Origin: Daphnia carinata
Lineage: Eukaryota > Arthropoda > Branchiopoda > Diplostraca > Daphniidae
Reading direction: 5' to 3'
NCBI RefSeq assembly: GCF_022539665.2
Contig: NC_081336.1
Span: forward strand, 1 to 64,000
DNA: 64,000 nt
Made by a program: the position numbers and the translations under genes. Position 1 is the stretch's first letter. Every line of letters starts with the position of its first letter. Positions 1 to 11,183 of this stretch are shown here, one piece after another. Under the pieces are notes generated by a model. The model had not been told where the DNA came from and ran no database searches. It was given only the letters and a program-made list of their open reading frames with translations.

Positions 1-1339
1 TTTAAACTGTTCCTATATGACGAGATCTTAACAGGCAAAAGAAAAAAATGGGCGTCCTCCAAATGAATATGCAAATTCTAATCATTGGAAATCAACATCG
101 CTGATAGCGGCCTTGCGCTGTTCGCTTTTTCATTGCCGATACTCTTCCGCGGCTTATTTTTATTTTATTTTTTGTCAACGACTGGCATTCTTGATCAATC
201 TTGAAATTGTTACTCCACTACCAGGAAAAGAAGTTAAAGCCCATTACAGGTCTGGTTTTATTCTTTGCAAACTTAAAATGGCACCGATAATGTAACTAAA
301 ACTTACAATAGGTAGAAAATGCAATAAGTACTTGCTGGACAGAAATGTTGACGGGTAGGATCACTAATCCAAGGGTAGCTCACAGGATCGGGATCGGTAA
401 TGTAATCAGTGGGTAAATCACATTTTTGCCGGCCATTAGCAACGGACGACGAGTAGTTGCAAGTGTTGGTGGTGATCAACATTTCATATAATTAAAGCGA
501 TAAGAGAATAACTGGAACCTGTCACCACCAAACCCAATGACATAAAAATCATTTGAATAAACGGAGCTTCATGTTCGATGCTGGCGATTCAATCAGCCCT
601 GGCGGCACTACGAACTAAGCGAATCAGCAATCGCATCAGGAATTCTAAAGACATCGGCCAGTTGAACATACCGAATATCTCACTGAAAACACGAACGTGG
701 TTGTCTTAGGACCTCCCTAAAAAAAAAAAACTTGAAAAATAGTTGTGCCGAAGGGTTGGATGTATCCGAGGAAAACCCAAAAAATACTTCACTCACAATG
801 TTATTCGATTTTAAACGTTCAACGTGTTCAAGTCGGAACGTGAACAAGTGAATTTTATTCTCAGATAACTCTGGTTTACATTGCCTAGTTTTTTTTTCTG
901 GTCATTTAATCGTATCCTAAGTTTGATTGGTAAGTTAAATGGTAGATGGAACGAATATGGAATGTAGCTTAAATCTTATTTGCCCTTGAATTTCATGCGC
1001 CGATTTCAGATTGTTGCTATTGGCTTTATCACCGTTTATCGGTAACGTAGATTAAATTGCATTAAAATCTTTCATTCCCATTTTCCCTATTGATTTCAAG
1101 GTCGTGTACTCGCCAATTTATACTTTATTTCCTCTACATCCAAAACAGATTCTAAATAGTTTGCTAATTTGAAATCTGCGTACACTATCATGAAAAATGA
1201 ATCCGACTAATCAAAAACGAACTCCTCCTGCGCTACTCAATTTCTGTAAGGGCAGCTGGAGTCAGTCCCAGCCCAAGTCTCGAACTTATGTGTGCGTCTA
1301 ATTGTTTTTTTATACCTTTTCTAAACGTCCAGCAGTCTG
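1..1339. other. intergenic, no gene seen
   Basis: No open frame with recognisable protein similarity and no RNA gene is visible. The sequence is AT-rich, with several short A and T runs. Confidence 0.6.
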
Positions 1340-2709
1340 ATGAGCTCGATAGCTATCCAAAACACTATCTCTAACTACCAATTTTTCACAACGAAGCCGT
1401 TTCAAATGGCTGGTGGATGTTTACCGTCTCGAACCATCGCGCATTTTGGCGGAAAGAAAAACAATGTTTTAGCCAGTCTCTTGTGCTGCATCTTCATTGC
1501 CGTGTTCCTAGTCCGTCAAGTAAACGTCAACAGTGGGTACCAATTTCAAATAACATGCCTTCATCCAATACATTATCGGCTAGTGGCAGTTGGGAAATCA
1601 CGTTCAAATCACAGCCAACCATCAAAGCATTAAACCACTGAAGATGATACTCTACTGGAACAGTTTCTTCACTTCAAAAGATTACGTTCAGTTGGACAGC
1701 AGCCGTTTATAAACCTGAAATGCCCCACAAACAAACAAGGTTGCGTAACGACCGACGATCGCAATTTGTTCAACGTGCTGACGTCGTCATTTTCTCCATT
1801 CAACGGGTGAATTTAAGCGACTGCCACTGCAAGTTTCCCTCACCAACGTTCGTCTTCTACGAAATGAATCGCCATCGACGACAGGATCCCATTCCTTTGC
1901 TCAACAACCGCACGCGATTCGGATTCTTCAATTTGACCATGACCTACCAAACTCGATTCGGACGTAGTTAATCGAGACGCCTATGGAATGGTAGTGCCAG
2001 AACAACTTATCCTCTGGCTATCCGAAATCACGGAGCAATAGCACCACGTCATTAAACGGCAATTATTCACCTGTCAACATCAACGGCAAGAAGAAATTAG
2101 CCGCTTGGTTTGTTTCAAATTGCGTCACGACCAGCCGTCGTGAAGATTACGTGAGAGAGCTCGTCAAGTACGTTCCGGTGGACATTTACAGCAATTGCGG
2201 GAATTTGACGTGCGAAAATCAGACACGCGGCCGTGAAATGGTTCGTGACGATTACAAATTTTACATCGGATTCGAACATGCCCTTTGCACGGACTACGTG
2301 ACGGAGAAACTGATGGTCGGTTTCTTCTATGACGCCGTCCCTGTAAGTTAATTTTGTATTGATTTTAATGAAATAAAATTGTATGAAAATGTTTACGTAA
2401 TTTATTTTTCAGGTGGTCAGAGGTGCCGTGAATTACGCGGAATTCGCACCACCGCATTCGTTTATCGACGTCAACGATTTCGCTTCGCCCAAACAACTGG
2501 CCGACTATCTTCTCCTGTTGAACGAGACGGACTCTTTGTACGCCCGTTATTTCGACTGGAGGCGTGACTACACCGTGGAACTGTATCAGAAACGCGGCTG
2601 GTGTCATCTGTGTCAACTGGCTCACGATGATCAACTCCCGTCCAAAGTGTACGACGATATCTTGACGTGGTGGGTGGACGACCCCAAGAACTGTGATCTG
2701 CCTAAATAA
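1340..2709 (+). pseudogene. GT10 alpha-1,3-fucosyltransferase-like gene, frameshifted
   Basis: GT10 enzymes are Golgi type II proteins that move fucose from GDP-fucose to GlcNAc in N-glycans or Lewis-type structures. A short N-terminal tail and a signal anchor (around residues 43-58) open the frame. The N-terminal domain follows (ILYWNSFF, then GQQPFINLKCP, then RADVVIF). The donor-binding domain has WFVSNC, DYKFYIGFEHALCTDYVTEK and APPHSFIDV, and the end is WWVDDPKNCDLPK. The last intron is clean: GT at 2343, AG at 2411-2412. Upstream of 2100 the reading frame changes at least three times with stops between (near 1680, 1750 and 1960), and no GT-AG intron repairs this. I see the family motifs directly and infer a decaying copy. 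Several assembly errors are the alternative. Confidence 0.72.
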
Positions 2710-2786
2710 AAGAAATTATTGAATTTTGAAAAGAGTTTCCTTTCTATAATAAATCTATCGAGAACCGGTCATTGGAAGGAAGCTTA

Positions 2787-3540
2787 CGAGCATAGGAGTT
2801 GCACGAGATTGACGTGCGCTTATCCATCTTTAACGTTCTTGATGAGTGTTCAGCTCGAGGGAAGATTCCACCCTAGATGTGAAAAATGTCGGATACACGG
2901 CCTGTTTCAATAAAAAATTGATCAATCAGCGAAACTGATATAGCATTAGTCATGTTTGCATTCATTCTCGACGCACATCACGATGAAACGCAACTACTGT
3001 CGATGGTTAACTGTCGTTTGGAAATGCTCTCCGTCGCATCTAGCTCTCACTAGTTTACCCTTCGTGAATAACGCCCTATCACGTCTGTAAAAGAAGGAAG
3101 GAAAACGGATGTTACCTGCTGATTATTAACGAAACGCAGGAAAGGACGACCACCAACCTCTTCAAATTATAAACAAAAGAAACTTTTTGTACAGGTATGG
3201 CCAGGTGTGGCGATTGTTAAGCGGCGGAGGTGAAATAAAACGAAACATCCCTGCTCACACCTGTAAATGCTACTGTCACAGTACAGGCCGTTGACACCGA
3301 TGTTGCCCGTCACGATAGCCTCGACCTAAAGCTTCGAAAAAAAAATGGCGTTTTTCTTCTGATTGTAGCCCTACCCTCTGCTTCAGATAGAAGAAAGGGA
3401 AAGGTGTAGGAAACTGCGGCGGAAAGAATAATGCTCGCAAAACACGTAGTTTTGGGGGCGTTTTGAATCGTTTCTTTTTCTTTCTCTTTTTCTTTTTCAC
3501 TCTTTTCCCTCTTTTTCTTTTCAATCTCAATTCTTACGTA
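2787..3540 (+). repeat. direct repeat, copy 1 of 2 (partner 6011-6795)
   Basis: This 0.75 kb segment matches 6011-6795 in the same orientation at roughly 85-90% by eye. It starts near GCATAGGAGTTGCACGAGATT and ends in a pyrimidine-rich TTTCTTTTTC tract. Reading frames inside it are not conserved between copies, so I call no gene. The pair flanks the FkbM-like gene at 4036-5361. Confidence 0.8.
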
Positions 3541-4035
3541 AGGGTGAATCAGAGCTACAGGTATAAATGGATGCTGATGGCATTGTAGTGGACTTGCTTG
3601 TTAACTAAATAACGCTAACAGAGCAATATTAATGGAAATGAAAGAATCTCTAACACCTGTACTTGAGAGTTCTTCATTCGTTTATTCGCTACAAGTTTAC
3701 CATTTATTTACATAATTGTTCAACACATGGTGACATCCCGACACGGATGGCGAATCAAAACCATACGATTATTAATTCGAAAACGCAAGATTGAAAATTG
3801 AATTTTGCCCTTTTTGTGAATCGATCATGCCATTAGTCTATTACCAAAACTTGTCCATATTATCTTTTGCCTAAATCAAGAAAACAATTAGGCCCTGTGT
3901 ATTGTCAACAAGAAAACGGGGCAAAATGAAAGACGCTAGAACATTTGCAAATAAACGACTAATTTAATTTTGCTTTTACCCGGCAAAAAATGTATGAAAT
4001 TTTCCTCCTAGACAGATATTAATCGCCACGTCCAG
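3541..4035. other. intergenic, downstream of FkbM-like gene
   Basis: It holds no recognisable gene. It probably includes the 3' UTR of the minus-strand FkbM-like gene that ends at 4036. Confidence 0.5.
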
Positions 4036-5361
4036 CTAAGTGTTGATTAAATCCTTAATGAAGATGACATCCCGTGTGAAGCGGAAATCAAATGCGCCAA
4101 CTCTAATAAATCCGCTTGCTTCCATGAAACGGGACAGAGCTTCCTGACCATCCGGTATATTATCCCATTCCACTGTTAGGGCCTTACATACAAACATGCA
4201 GGACAAATAAATACACATTATTCATGTCCGCCATTGTTACGCTTGTGCAAGTACCTTAATGTCAACTTTGTGCCACGGTATAGTTTTGAGGATTTCGAGC
4301 TCGTGGCCTTCGACATCCAAACTGAAAAAATCAACCTTAGTACGTCCAACTGCCAGCAGAACAGAATAAAAAGGAAAGCATTGGACTGTCACTAGATTAG
4401 GGTCGATTCCAGGTTCCCCAGGTTCCTGCAATGTTTTGGCCACACCTTCGATGTGACTTAGGCCACTGTTCTGTTTTGGTTGAAAGCTAACCTGAATGTA
4501 CAAATAAGTATATACATTTGCAAATCAAAATTACTCAACGATTCATGCTTGTTGCCAGTAGAAAATTGATTGTATTAACCTGAGTAGGATACGGTTTAAG
4601 CTGAGGCAGATTGGTAAAGTCCATGCTTTACGGTTGCGTGACAAGAGCGATTCGAACACGAGTGGATTGGCTTCGATTAAGACGCCACTCCAGTTGAATT
4701 TACGTTCTAGATCGATAGTATTCGAGAGATATTCACCATCTAGGGCACCACATTCCACAAAAAAATCCTTTCGTCTGGAACCGCACAAACAATAGTAAAC
4801 GTTTTGTAGGATAGGATGCGAAAGTTTACTGGATGTTCTAAACCTGATTTTCAAGAGTCTGAATATGACTCCGGTTTGTCCTGGCGATCGGTCATCACTA
4901 CCGTCCGAAGCAAGTTTTAGAGGCACGTCTGGCGGGGAAGGTTTGTTCAGGTAATGTCGTCGGATAGTTTCGATAACGCAAGGATGATCTTGCGGCAATT
5001 TATTTGCATTCATGTAATCTATTACGCATTAAACATTAGAAAAATCCGAAAAAAAACGTATAAAACTTTAAAAAACTAAGTAACCTAATGTGCATTCTTG
5101 CTTGTAGAAAATTTTTTTCGGTTTCTCGAATCCATTGGGTTCGTTTATTAAATTGTACCATCTCTGATGAACAGGGACGAGAGATGACGTTTGGGCCACT
5201 CGCTCGCTATCGTAAGTAGCCTGGGATTGATCGAACTCTCGATAACCATACCCACCGTTTCGTAGACAAGTCAGTAAAATAATAATGAACACTAAAATAA
5301 CCACACACAACCAAACACGAAGTTTGGCCCGGAAAACCATAAAGAAGTAGCGAGCACTCAT
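4036..5361 (-). CDS. FkbM-family methyltransferase-like membrane protein, one-base frameshift
   Basis: FkbM proteins are SAM-dependent O-methyltransferases; the substrate here is unknown. Exons read 5361-5085, 5018-4844, 4774-4580, 4491-4255 and 4182-4036, all with GT-AG introns. A signal anchor lies near residues 17-33. FFVECGAL and TIDLERKFNW form the SAM-binding start, LIEAN follows, and FFSLDVEGHELEIL is the acidic motif typical of FkbM. The exon sum is 1031 nt, one short of a multiple of three. Against the intact paralogue at 14631-15978, one base is missing in exon 3 near 4590 (LEPFPTQ region), which shifts exon 4. A second pair of indels at the exon 2/3 junction compensates itself. It is either a recent pseudogene or carries one sequencing error. 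Confidence 0.75.
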
Positions 5362-6010
5362 GACAAACTACACTTTTAACAAGACAACGTTGACTACTTG
5401 GATGAAGCCCTCTTGCTCAAGTCCAGGAGCACGTATAGCTGTGGTAGGGGCCTCTCTGTGACTCTATAACCTAGCATTCCCTATTTTGATTCAGGGAGCT
5501 GGGCTGCTATATCATCGATATCGACAAGAATGTGAGTGGAAAGTGGTGTGAGCTGTACATTCAGTTTTCGATATTGAAGATCGACAAGCCCATCAGATTT
5601 GAGCCGCCGAAATCCATCCTTAAGGAGTTGTGCCCGGCGGGGGTTGGGCCTGTCTTTTTGATGTGATAACGTTTTATAATGAACCAAATTAAGATTCGAC
5701 GGCTGGGCTTCAAATGATCTCGTCCCTGTAAGATTGTGGAATCGTACACGTTGATGCAATTGAGCGTTCTCTCCACCCCAACCCAGAAGGCATTTGACTA
5801 GTCGTTAATAAGTTGAAATCGGTAGCAGAGAACCGGTCACTCTGGTTTGGTTGAAGAGTTGCGGGCAATAGTCTGACACGTAAATAGAGATGGATTCAAA
5901 TTGCTGTGTCCTTCAAAATTAAAATAATTCAGAGTTTAACGCTGGCCCCGCGGGTAATTTTTAGGCCATACTCAGCAGATTGTTTGTTGTTGGTTGTGGT
6001 AGGAGGAATG
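5362..6010. other. intergenic with one unassigned open frame
   Basis: A minus-strand open frame of about 92 codons (5759-5481) has no motif I recognise, no signal peptide and no clear splice sites. It starts about 120 bp upstream of the FkbM-like start codon. I do not call it a gene. Confidence 0.4.
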
Positions 6011-6795
6011 CGGGCATAGGAGTTGCACGAGATTCACATGCGCTCATCCGTCTTTAACGTTCTTGATGAGTGTTCAGCTCCAGGGGAGATACCTCCCCTT
6101 GCTCTGAAAAAAAGGCCGGATACACGGCCTGTTTCAATAAAAAATGGTTCAAGCAGCTAAATTGGTAGCGCACCAATCACGTTCGCATTCATTCTCAATC
6201 GCACATCGCGATGAAACGCAATGACTGTCAATAACTAACAGTCGTTTAGGAATGCTCTTCGTCGCATCTAGCTCTCACTAGGTTACCCTTCGTTAATAAC
6301 GTCCTATCACGTCTGTTAAAGAAGAATGGAAAACGGATGTTACCTGCTGATTATTAACGAAAGGCAGGAAAGGACGACCACCAACCTCTGCAAAATGATA
6401 AACAAATGAAACTGGTTGTGCAGGTATGGCCAGGTGTGGCGATTGTTTAGCGGCGGAGGTGAAAGAAAGCGAAACGTCCCTGCTCACACCTGTAAATGCT
6501 ACTTTCGCAGTCTAGGCCGTTGACACTGATGTTGCCGTCACAATAGCCTCGAGCTGAAGCTTCGATAAAAAAAACAATGGCGTTTTTCTTCTGATTGTAG
6601 CCCTACCTTCTGCCTTCAGGTAGAAGAAGGGGAAAGGTGTAGGAAACTGCGGGGCAAGAACAATGTTCGCAAAACAGGTAGTTTTGGGGGCGTTTTATTT
6701 TAATCGTTTCCTTTTCTTTCTCTTTTTCTTTTTTACTCTTTTCCTCTTTATCCTCTTTTTCCTCTTTTCCCTTTTCGATCTAAATTCTTATGCAA
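6011..6795 (+). repeat. direct repeat, copy 2 of 2 (partner 2787-3540)
   Basis: This is the second copy of the 0.75 kb repeat, in the same orientation as the first. Small insertions and deletions separate the two, chiefly in the pyrimidine tract. The spacing between copies is about 3.2 kb. Confidence 0.8.
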
Positions 6796-7601
6796 GCGTT
6801 CACGTCACTTCACTAACGCCATTTTTTTTGCCATTGTCGCAGTCTCTTAAATCGTTTGATTGTCTTCAGAGGCTTTTACCTACTCAATGAAACTATTAAT
6901 CAAAGATAGCAGTAGTAAGACGTTATGAAGGAACAGTTTTGGTCTTCGATTGATTGTTCTATCAGATGAAAGGTGAGTTGTGAGCAGGTTGGCATAACCT
7001 GCAGATCAAAATCGCTCAGGGTAGAGAAACTCAAGTCTATCTCGTAAGTGCTGCGACAATCCTTAAAACTTATCTTATTTATGAAACAATAACACTCGAA
7101 TCGTTCTCTGCCTTGCTGACTTTGCATTTAAAGAAAAGAGGGACTTTAGGATCGCTGCAACGGTTGCTAAAGTTGAGAGATAACGGATTGTTTTGATGTC
7201 GAATCAGCTGACCGTAAACGATCCCCTTTGTTTCCATCATAGCCATGAAACGAGAAGAGCCATCTTTAAAAAAAAAATGTAGTCACCGAGTTTTAGTTGA
7301 ACTTTTCAAATTCAGTTGCTCGACTCTCTTCTTTTTTGAATGCTTAAAGTACCGTCAAGCGCGTCGGTTAACGATCTCCAGTCGCCTTTAATCTCCATAA
7401 ACTATTGTCCGCAGTATTGAGACGAGCTGAACGATAGATTCCACAACATCCAGAGTCTGGCCACAACATCCGGCACAGTCGCAAGTCTCTTTCATCCATT
7501 ACGTTGGCACAAGAAAGTCCTTTAATCACAACGAATCCTACAAGGTACTTAACAGTATTCGTCTTTAATTTTATTAACTTTTCGTCGATCATCGTAGAGC
7601 C
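6796..7601. other. intergenic with weak FkbM-like fragment
   Basis: On the minus strand, 7268-7079 encodes RFMAMMETKGIVYGQL and a short tail. This vaguely resembles an FkbM C-terminus (RFMEASGFIRVGAF in the neighbour). No upstream exon is visible, so this is only a hint. I recognise nothing else before the A4GALT-like start codon. Confidence 0.3.
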
Positions 7602-8723
7602 ATGCATCTTCGACGAACGAGACCCCAACAGCTGATTGCTATTTTATTGGTGACCCTTTTCATTTGTGTCTACTTGGTGACGTGGCCAAGTGCCGCTCTC
7701 AATCAAGAAGAAGATCAACAGGACAGCCTTGCTGGTCCGGCAACATTATCGGCTGCCCAGGAACATCTGAACATCGTCCGATACGAGGACATGGTCAGAT
7801 GGGGACGCAACAACAAGACATCATCCCCATTCTGGGCATCTTCCATCCTATCGGACGATAAACGCATCTATTTTCACGAGACCACAGGTCGTGATCGTTT
7901 GAATTTGCGCCAATTGTGCGCTGTGGAATCGACGGCCAAAGAGAACCCTGGCCGATCGGTCCAGATCTTTTTTCAAACGGACCACGTCAATTTAACGAGC
8001 GGTCCATTCGAACTGATCTTGAACACTTACCCAAACATCGCCGTAGTTCTCATCAACGCTAAAGACTACTTTGCGGCAACGGTACCAGTTTAATAGAGAT
8101 TGATTTTAATTCTCTTAATTAAAGCAACTTCCTGTTAATAGCCGTTGGAACGTTGGTACTCTCGCGGTGTGTGGCGAAAGAGCCCTTACAAAACGGAGCA
8201 TTTCTCCGATTACATCCGCATTCTCAGCTCGTTCAAAGGCGGAGGAATGTACATGGATTTGGACTTTGTTACGCTCAAACCTTTCGATGCCGACATCTTT
8301 TGGAATTTCGTTCCTGAAGAAGACGATGGCGTTCTCACAGGCTCTTCGTTTCATTTTCAAAAAGGACATCCAATCATCCGCAAGATTATGACTTACCTGG
8401 CCTCATCGTACCATCCGAAAGAATGGGCGTATTCGGGTCCGGCCATGATACAGTCGGTTGTGCTGAAATATTGCCACACTAAATTACCGGAACCGACGTA
8501 TCCTCTTTTTTTATGCCCGCAGATCAAAGTGTTGCCTAAGAAATACTTGTACCCGTACAAGTTTGCCGATTGGAAGTGTTTCTTCGAGACCAATGTGAGC
8601 AGCAGCGACCCGATTTTCGAAAGCTACGCTGTTCACACGTACAATAAATTGTCGAAAAAGAGCCTATCCTTGTTGAATCCGATCAATTGTACAGTCAAAT
8701 CGCCCGCGTTCATTGTCCGCTGA
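7602..8723 (+). CDS. A4GALT-like glycosyltransferase (GT32 type), shifted C-terminus
   Basis: Relatives transfer galactose or GlcNAc to glycolipids or glycans in the Golgi. There are two exons, 7602-8081 and 8142-8723, with a 60-bp GT-AG intron, giving 353 codons. A signal anchor lies near residues 11-28. RIYFHET opens the lumenal domain. GGGMYMDLDFVTLKPFD carries the DxD metal-binding motif at residues 199-201, and YSGPAMIQ and CFFETN follow. The family tail (LYSQIARVHCPLTYAHA) is present but in another frame that would end at 8767; the called frame stops at 8723. A one-base change between about 8665 and 8695 explains this. The catalytic core is intact, so activity may survive. Confidence 0.82.
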
Positions 8724-9180
8724 CCTACGCTCACGCACTTGCCGATCTGGAAGTGGACTTCTTCTAAGTTTTCGTTTTGGCAAATGTTTTCCTTTATTTA
8801 TTCGTGAACAATGCTTGCCTATTTACCATGACGTGTTACAGCCAGAGTTGAATACATTTACATGACGGTCATGCCCTTTATAAAAGACTGGGAATGATTT
8901 TTAGCTTACGCATTTGATTGTGGCTCAATGGCGGATGTCAGGCGTGACTGTCTTTTCATCGATCGACGACTTGGCTTTAGCTGGAATTGCTCTTGTTTTG
9001 CCACAGTTCTTCATATCCAGCGGGGCACAATTGGCTGTTTTTTTCCACGGCAGGCTCGGTTTGCAGCTTGTCAGAGGCATTACGATGGCCGACTTTCTTT
9101 GCGTCCAACGCAACAAGTCGTTGCTCTAATCGTTGGAAAAAGATCTGCTCTTGAAAGAAACGGACCGAATTTTGTGCGCA
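8724..9180. other. intergenic / 3' UTR
   Basis: It contains the out-of-frame tail of the A4GALT-like gene (to 8767) and presumed UTRs. No other gene is seen. The next gene begins at 9181 on the same strand. Confidence 0.5.
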
Positions 9181-10572
9181 ATGAGTGACGACCGGTGGAA
9201 TCAATTTCGTCCATGGGTGCTCTTCATCGGTTGCTGTTTCCTATTCGGCCTGTTGTTGTTGGCGATCTTCGTGTTTAGCGTGCCATCCCGCAGAAGAAAC
9301 GAACGTCACGAATCGCACAGAGACGGTGGGATTACCACACGGTAATAATTGCGGAACGTTTGTTCTATTTGATGAATGCCATGCATTTTTCGATTCGTAA
9401 AGGACAGAAGAATGGCCCCTTTGCGTAGGAAACCGTCTCGTCAACAAGGGTTCACATTACGAGAAAGAATCGGCCGGAAATCGTTTGAAATCGAAGACCA
9501 CGCCGTGCAGAGTTCAGCAATACAAGACGGAGCAAGTGGTGGCATGTCTAGACGAGCTCAACGACCTAGAGAATGTTATCGGAAATCGAAGCAGGGAATT
9601 GCATTTTGCGTTCATCGGTGATTCCCGAACACGGCAACAATTTTTCAACTTTGTCAGAGTATCAAACGGACCAGAACGTTTTATTGTTGCACGTTCAAGA
9701 AACGCTTGAACACTGATCCTCTTATTATTTTTTACATTTCGTTTTCAGTTGATTCCGCAGTACGACAAGACATCGAGCCCCATTATAATCCCCGAAAACT
9801 ATCATAACGACGTTGAGGTTAGCAGCGTTCTGCTCAACATCCGAGTGTCCTTTAAATGGCGACCGCTCGTCAGCGATGACGTCACGGAGGAGATACGTCG
9901 GTGGGTGAATTCTAACGAAACCGACCGGCCGTATTTGATTTTCCTCGGTACAAAATGCCCAGACTTTGCTTACATAATCTTTCTTATATTTTTTTTTTTC
10001 GTAAAACGTATGCCTAAACGTGAAAGGTATGGCAGTATGGCACATGCTTCAGAGCGAAGGCGCGGACTACCAACTGTACCGGAAGAAACTTTTGAATTTG
10101 GCTCCGGTTCTCGACCAATTGGCGAACGAGAGCCAAATCATTTGGCTGAATCAATACCCAAGTGTAGATTTCAATAAAGAAATTGGCGTCTTTAAAACCG
10201 ATGGCATTACGTCAGAGAAAATTCATGGCTACAACGAAGTTGCTCGGCGTTTATTCGAGTTAGTCACCTGGTCGGCATAATGCATCTGAAATTTAAATTC
10301 ATTAACGCATGCGCGTTGATCGTCTATTTATTAGGAATCACAGCAACGTTCGCGTATGGGATACGAGCAATTTATTTGCCGAAGAGTACGTCCGCGCTTG
10401 CGCTGTTCTGGAACGAGACGAGCAATCATCGCCGCTGAGAAGATGTCCCTCCGTCCAGTACAATTGCAATGATTTTTTGCACACGGGTGACGTGGCTCTC
10501 TCCCAAGCCACGCAGCTTTTAGTGAACGACATCTGTAACGTATTTGACCTGAATAGAGAAGCTGGTGTCTGA
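9181..10572 (+). CDS. CASD1 N-domain / PC-esterase-like SGNH membrane protein
   Basis: Exons 9181-9341, 9403-9658, 9749-9947, 10027-10258 and 10344-10572 splice cleanly to 1077 nt (358 residues). All introns are GT-AG, 61-90 bp. An N-terminal signal anchor spans about residues 13-32. The SGNH-type nucleophile motif FIGDSRTRQ is at 124-132 (Ser 128). A Trp-rich segment MAVWHML follows. DFLH (Asp 326, His 329) matches the DxxH of the PC-esterase/CASD1 family. CASD1 9-O-acetylates sialic acids using this domain plus a C-terminal multi-pass acyltransferase domain. Only the N-terminal domain is present here, so it may act alone as an O-acetyltransferase or esterase on another glycan. That role is inference. 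Confidence 0.85.
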
Positions 10573-11183
10573 GTTGCAACAATTGGTTCGTTATAGGTTC
10601 TCGCATAATTTCAGAGTGAGTGTGAAAAATGAACTTGAAAAAGTGTGCTCAATGTGACCCAAGCATCTCATGAGTTAACTCCTGTTTTCCACAACACTGA
10701 GCTGTATAAAATGTGAGGTACTACTCGGTTGAGCCACTTGCTCGTCAACTGACGTTGGCATGTTTTTGCTGCGAGTCTCCAGCACTGTGACAGTTTTCAT
10801 TATGAGGGGCGTAACTAACTGAATACTTTCCAATTTTACGTCTCAAGTTTGTTGCTGAGCAACACAAAACTGGATGACCTTCCGTGAATCAACAGTTCGA
10901 TCGGCAGCGTCAAGGGGACAACGTCTTTGGGAAGTAATTTCCCTACGTGCAAAACTGTGGGACGTGCCTGTGAGGTGAGTATAATTATGAGCGTGAATGC
11001 CCTGTGTCCGAAATTTGTATTGGGCTCATTTTGGTAGACAATTGTCATTGAATACAAACTCAAAAGGCCAACGCATTGTTTGGTAGGGTGATCGGTGAAA
11101 ATTGAAACAGGAAATTTCAAAAGTAATTCGGACTAGTAAGAGAAAGACGCAGCAGACGTCCATCACATAGTTGATGGGTCCTT
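10573..11183. other. intergenic between convergent genes
   Basis: This is the tail-to-tail space between the PC-esterase-like gene and the minus-strand glycosyltransferase-like gene. A 94-codon open frame on the minus strand (11120-10836) has no recognisable motif and is not called. Confidence 0.5.

Noticed and set aside
6293-6487. Open frame inside direct repeat copy 2
   Set aside because: The frame is not conserved in copy 1, so it is unlikely to be coding.
7368-7628. 86-codon minus-strand open frame overlapping the A4GALT-like start
   Set aside because: No motif, no splice support, and it overlaps a well-supported gene on the other strand.
9300-9400. Frameshift in the PC-esterase-like gene
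   Set aside because: A 61-bp GT-AG intron (9342-9402) explains the frame change and makes the total a multiple of three.
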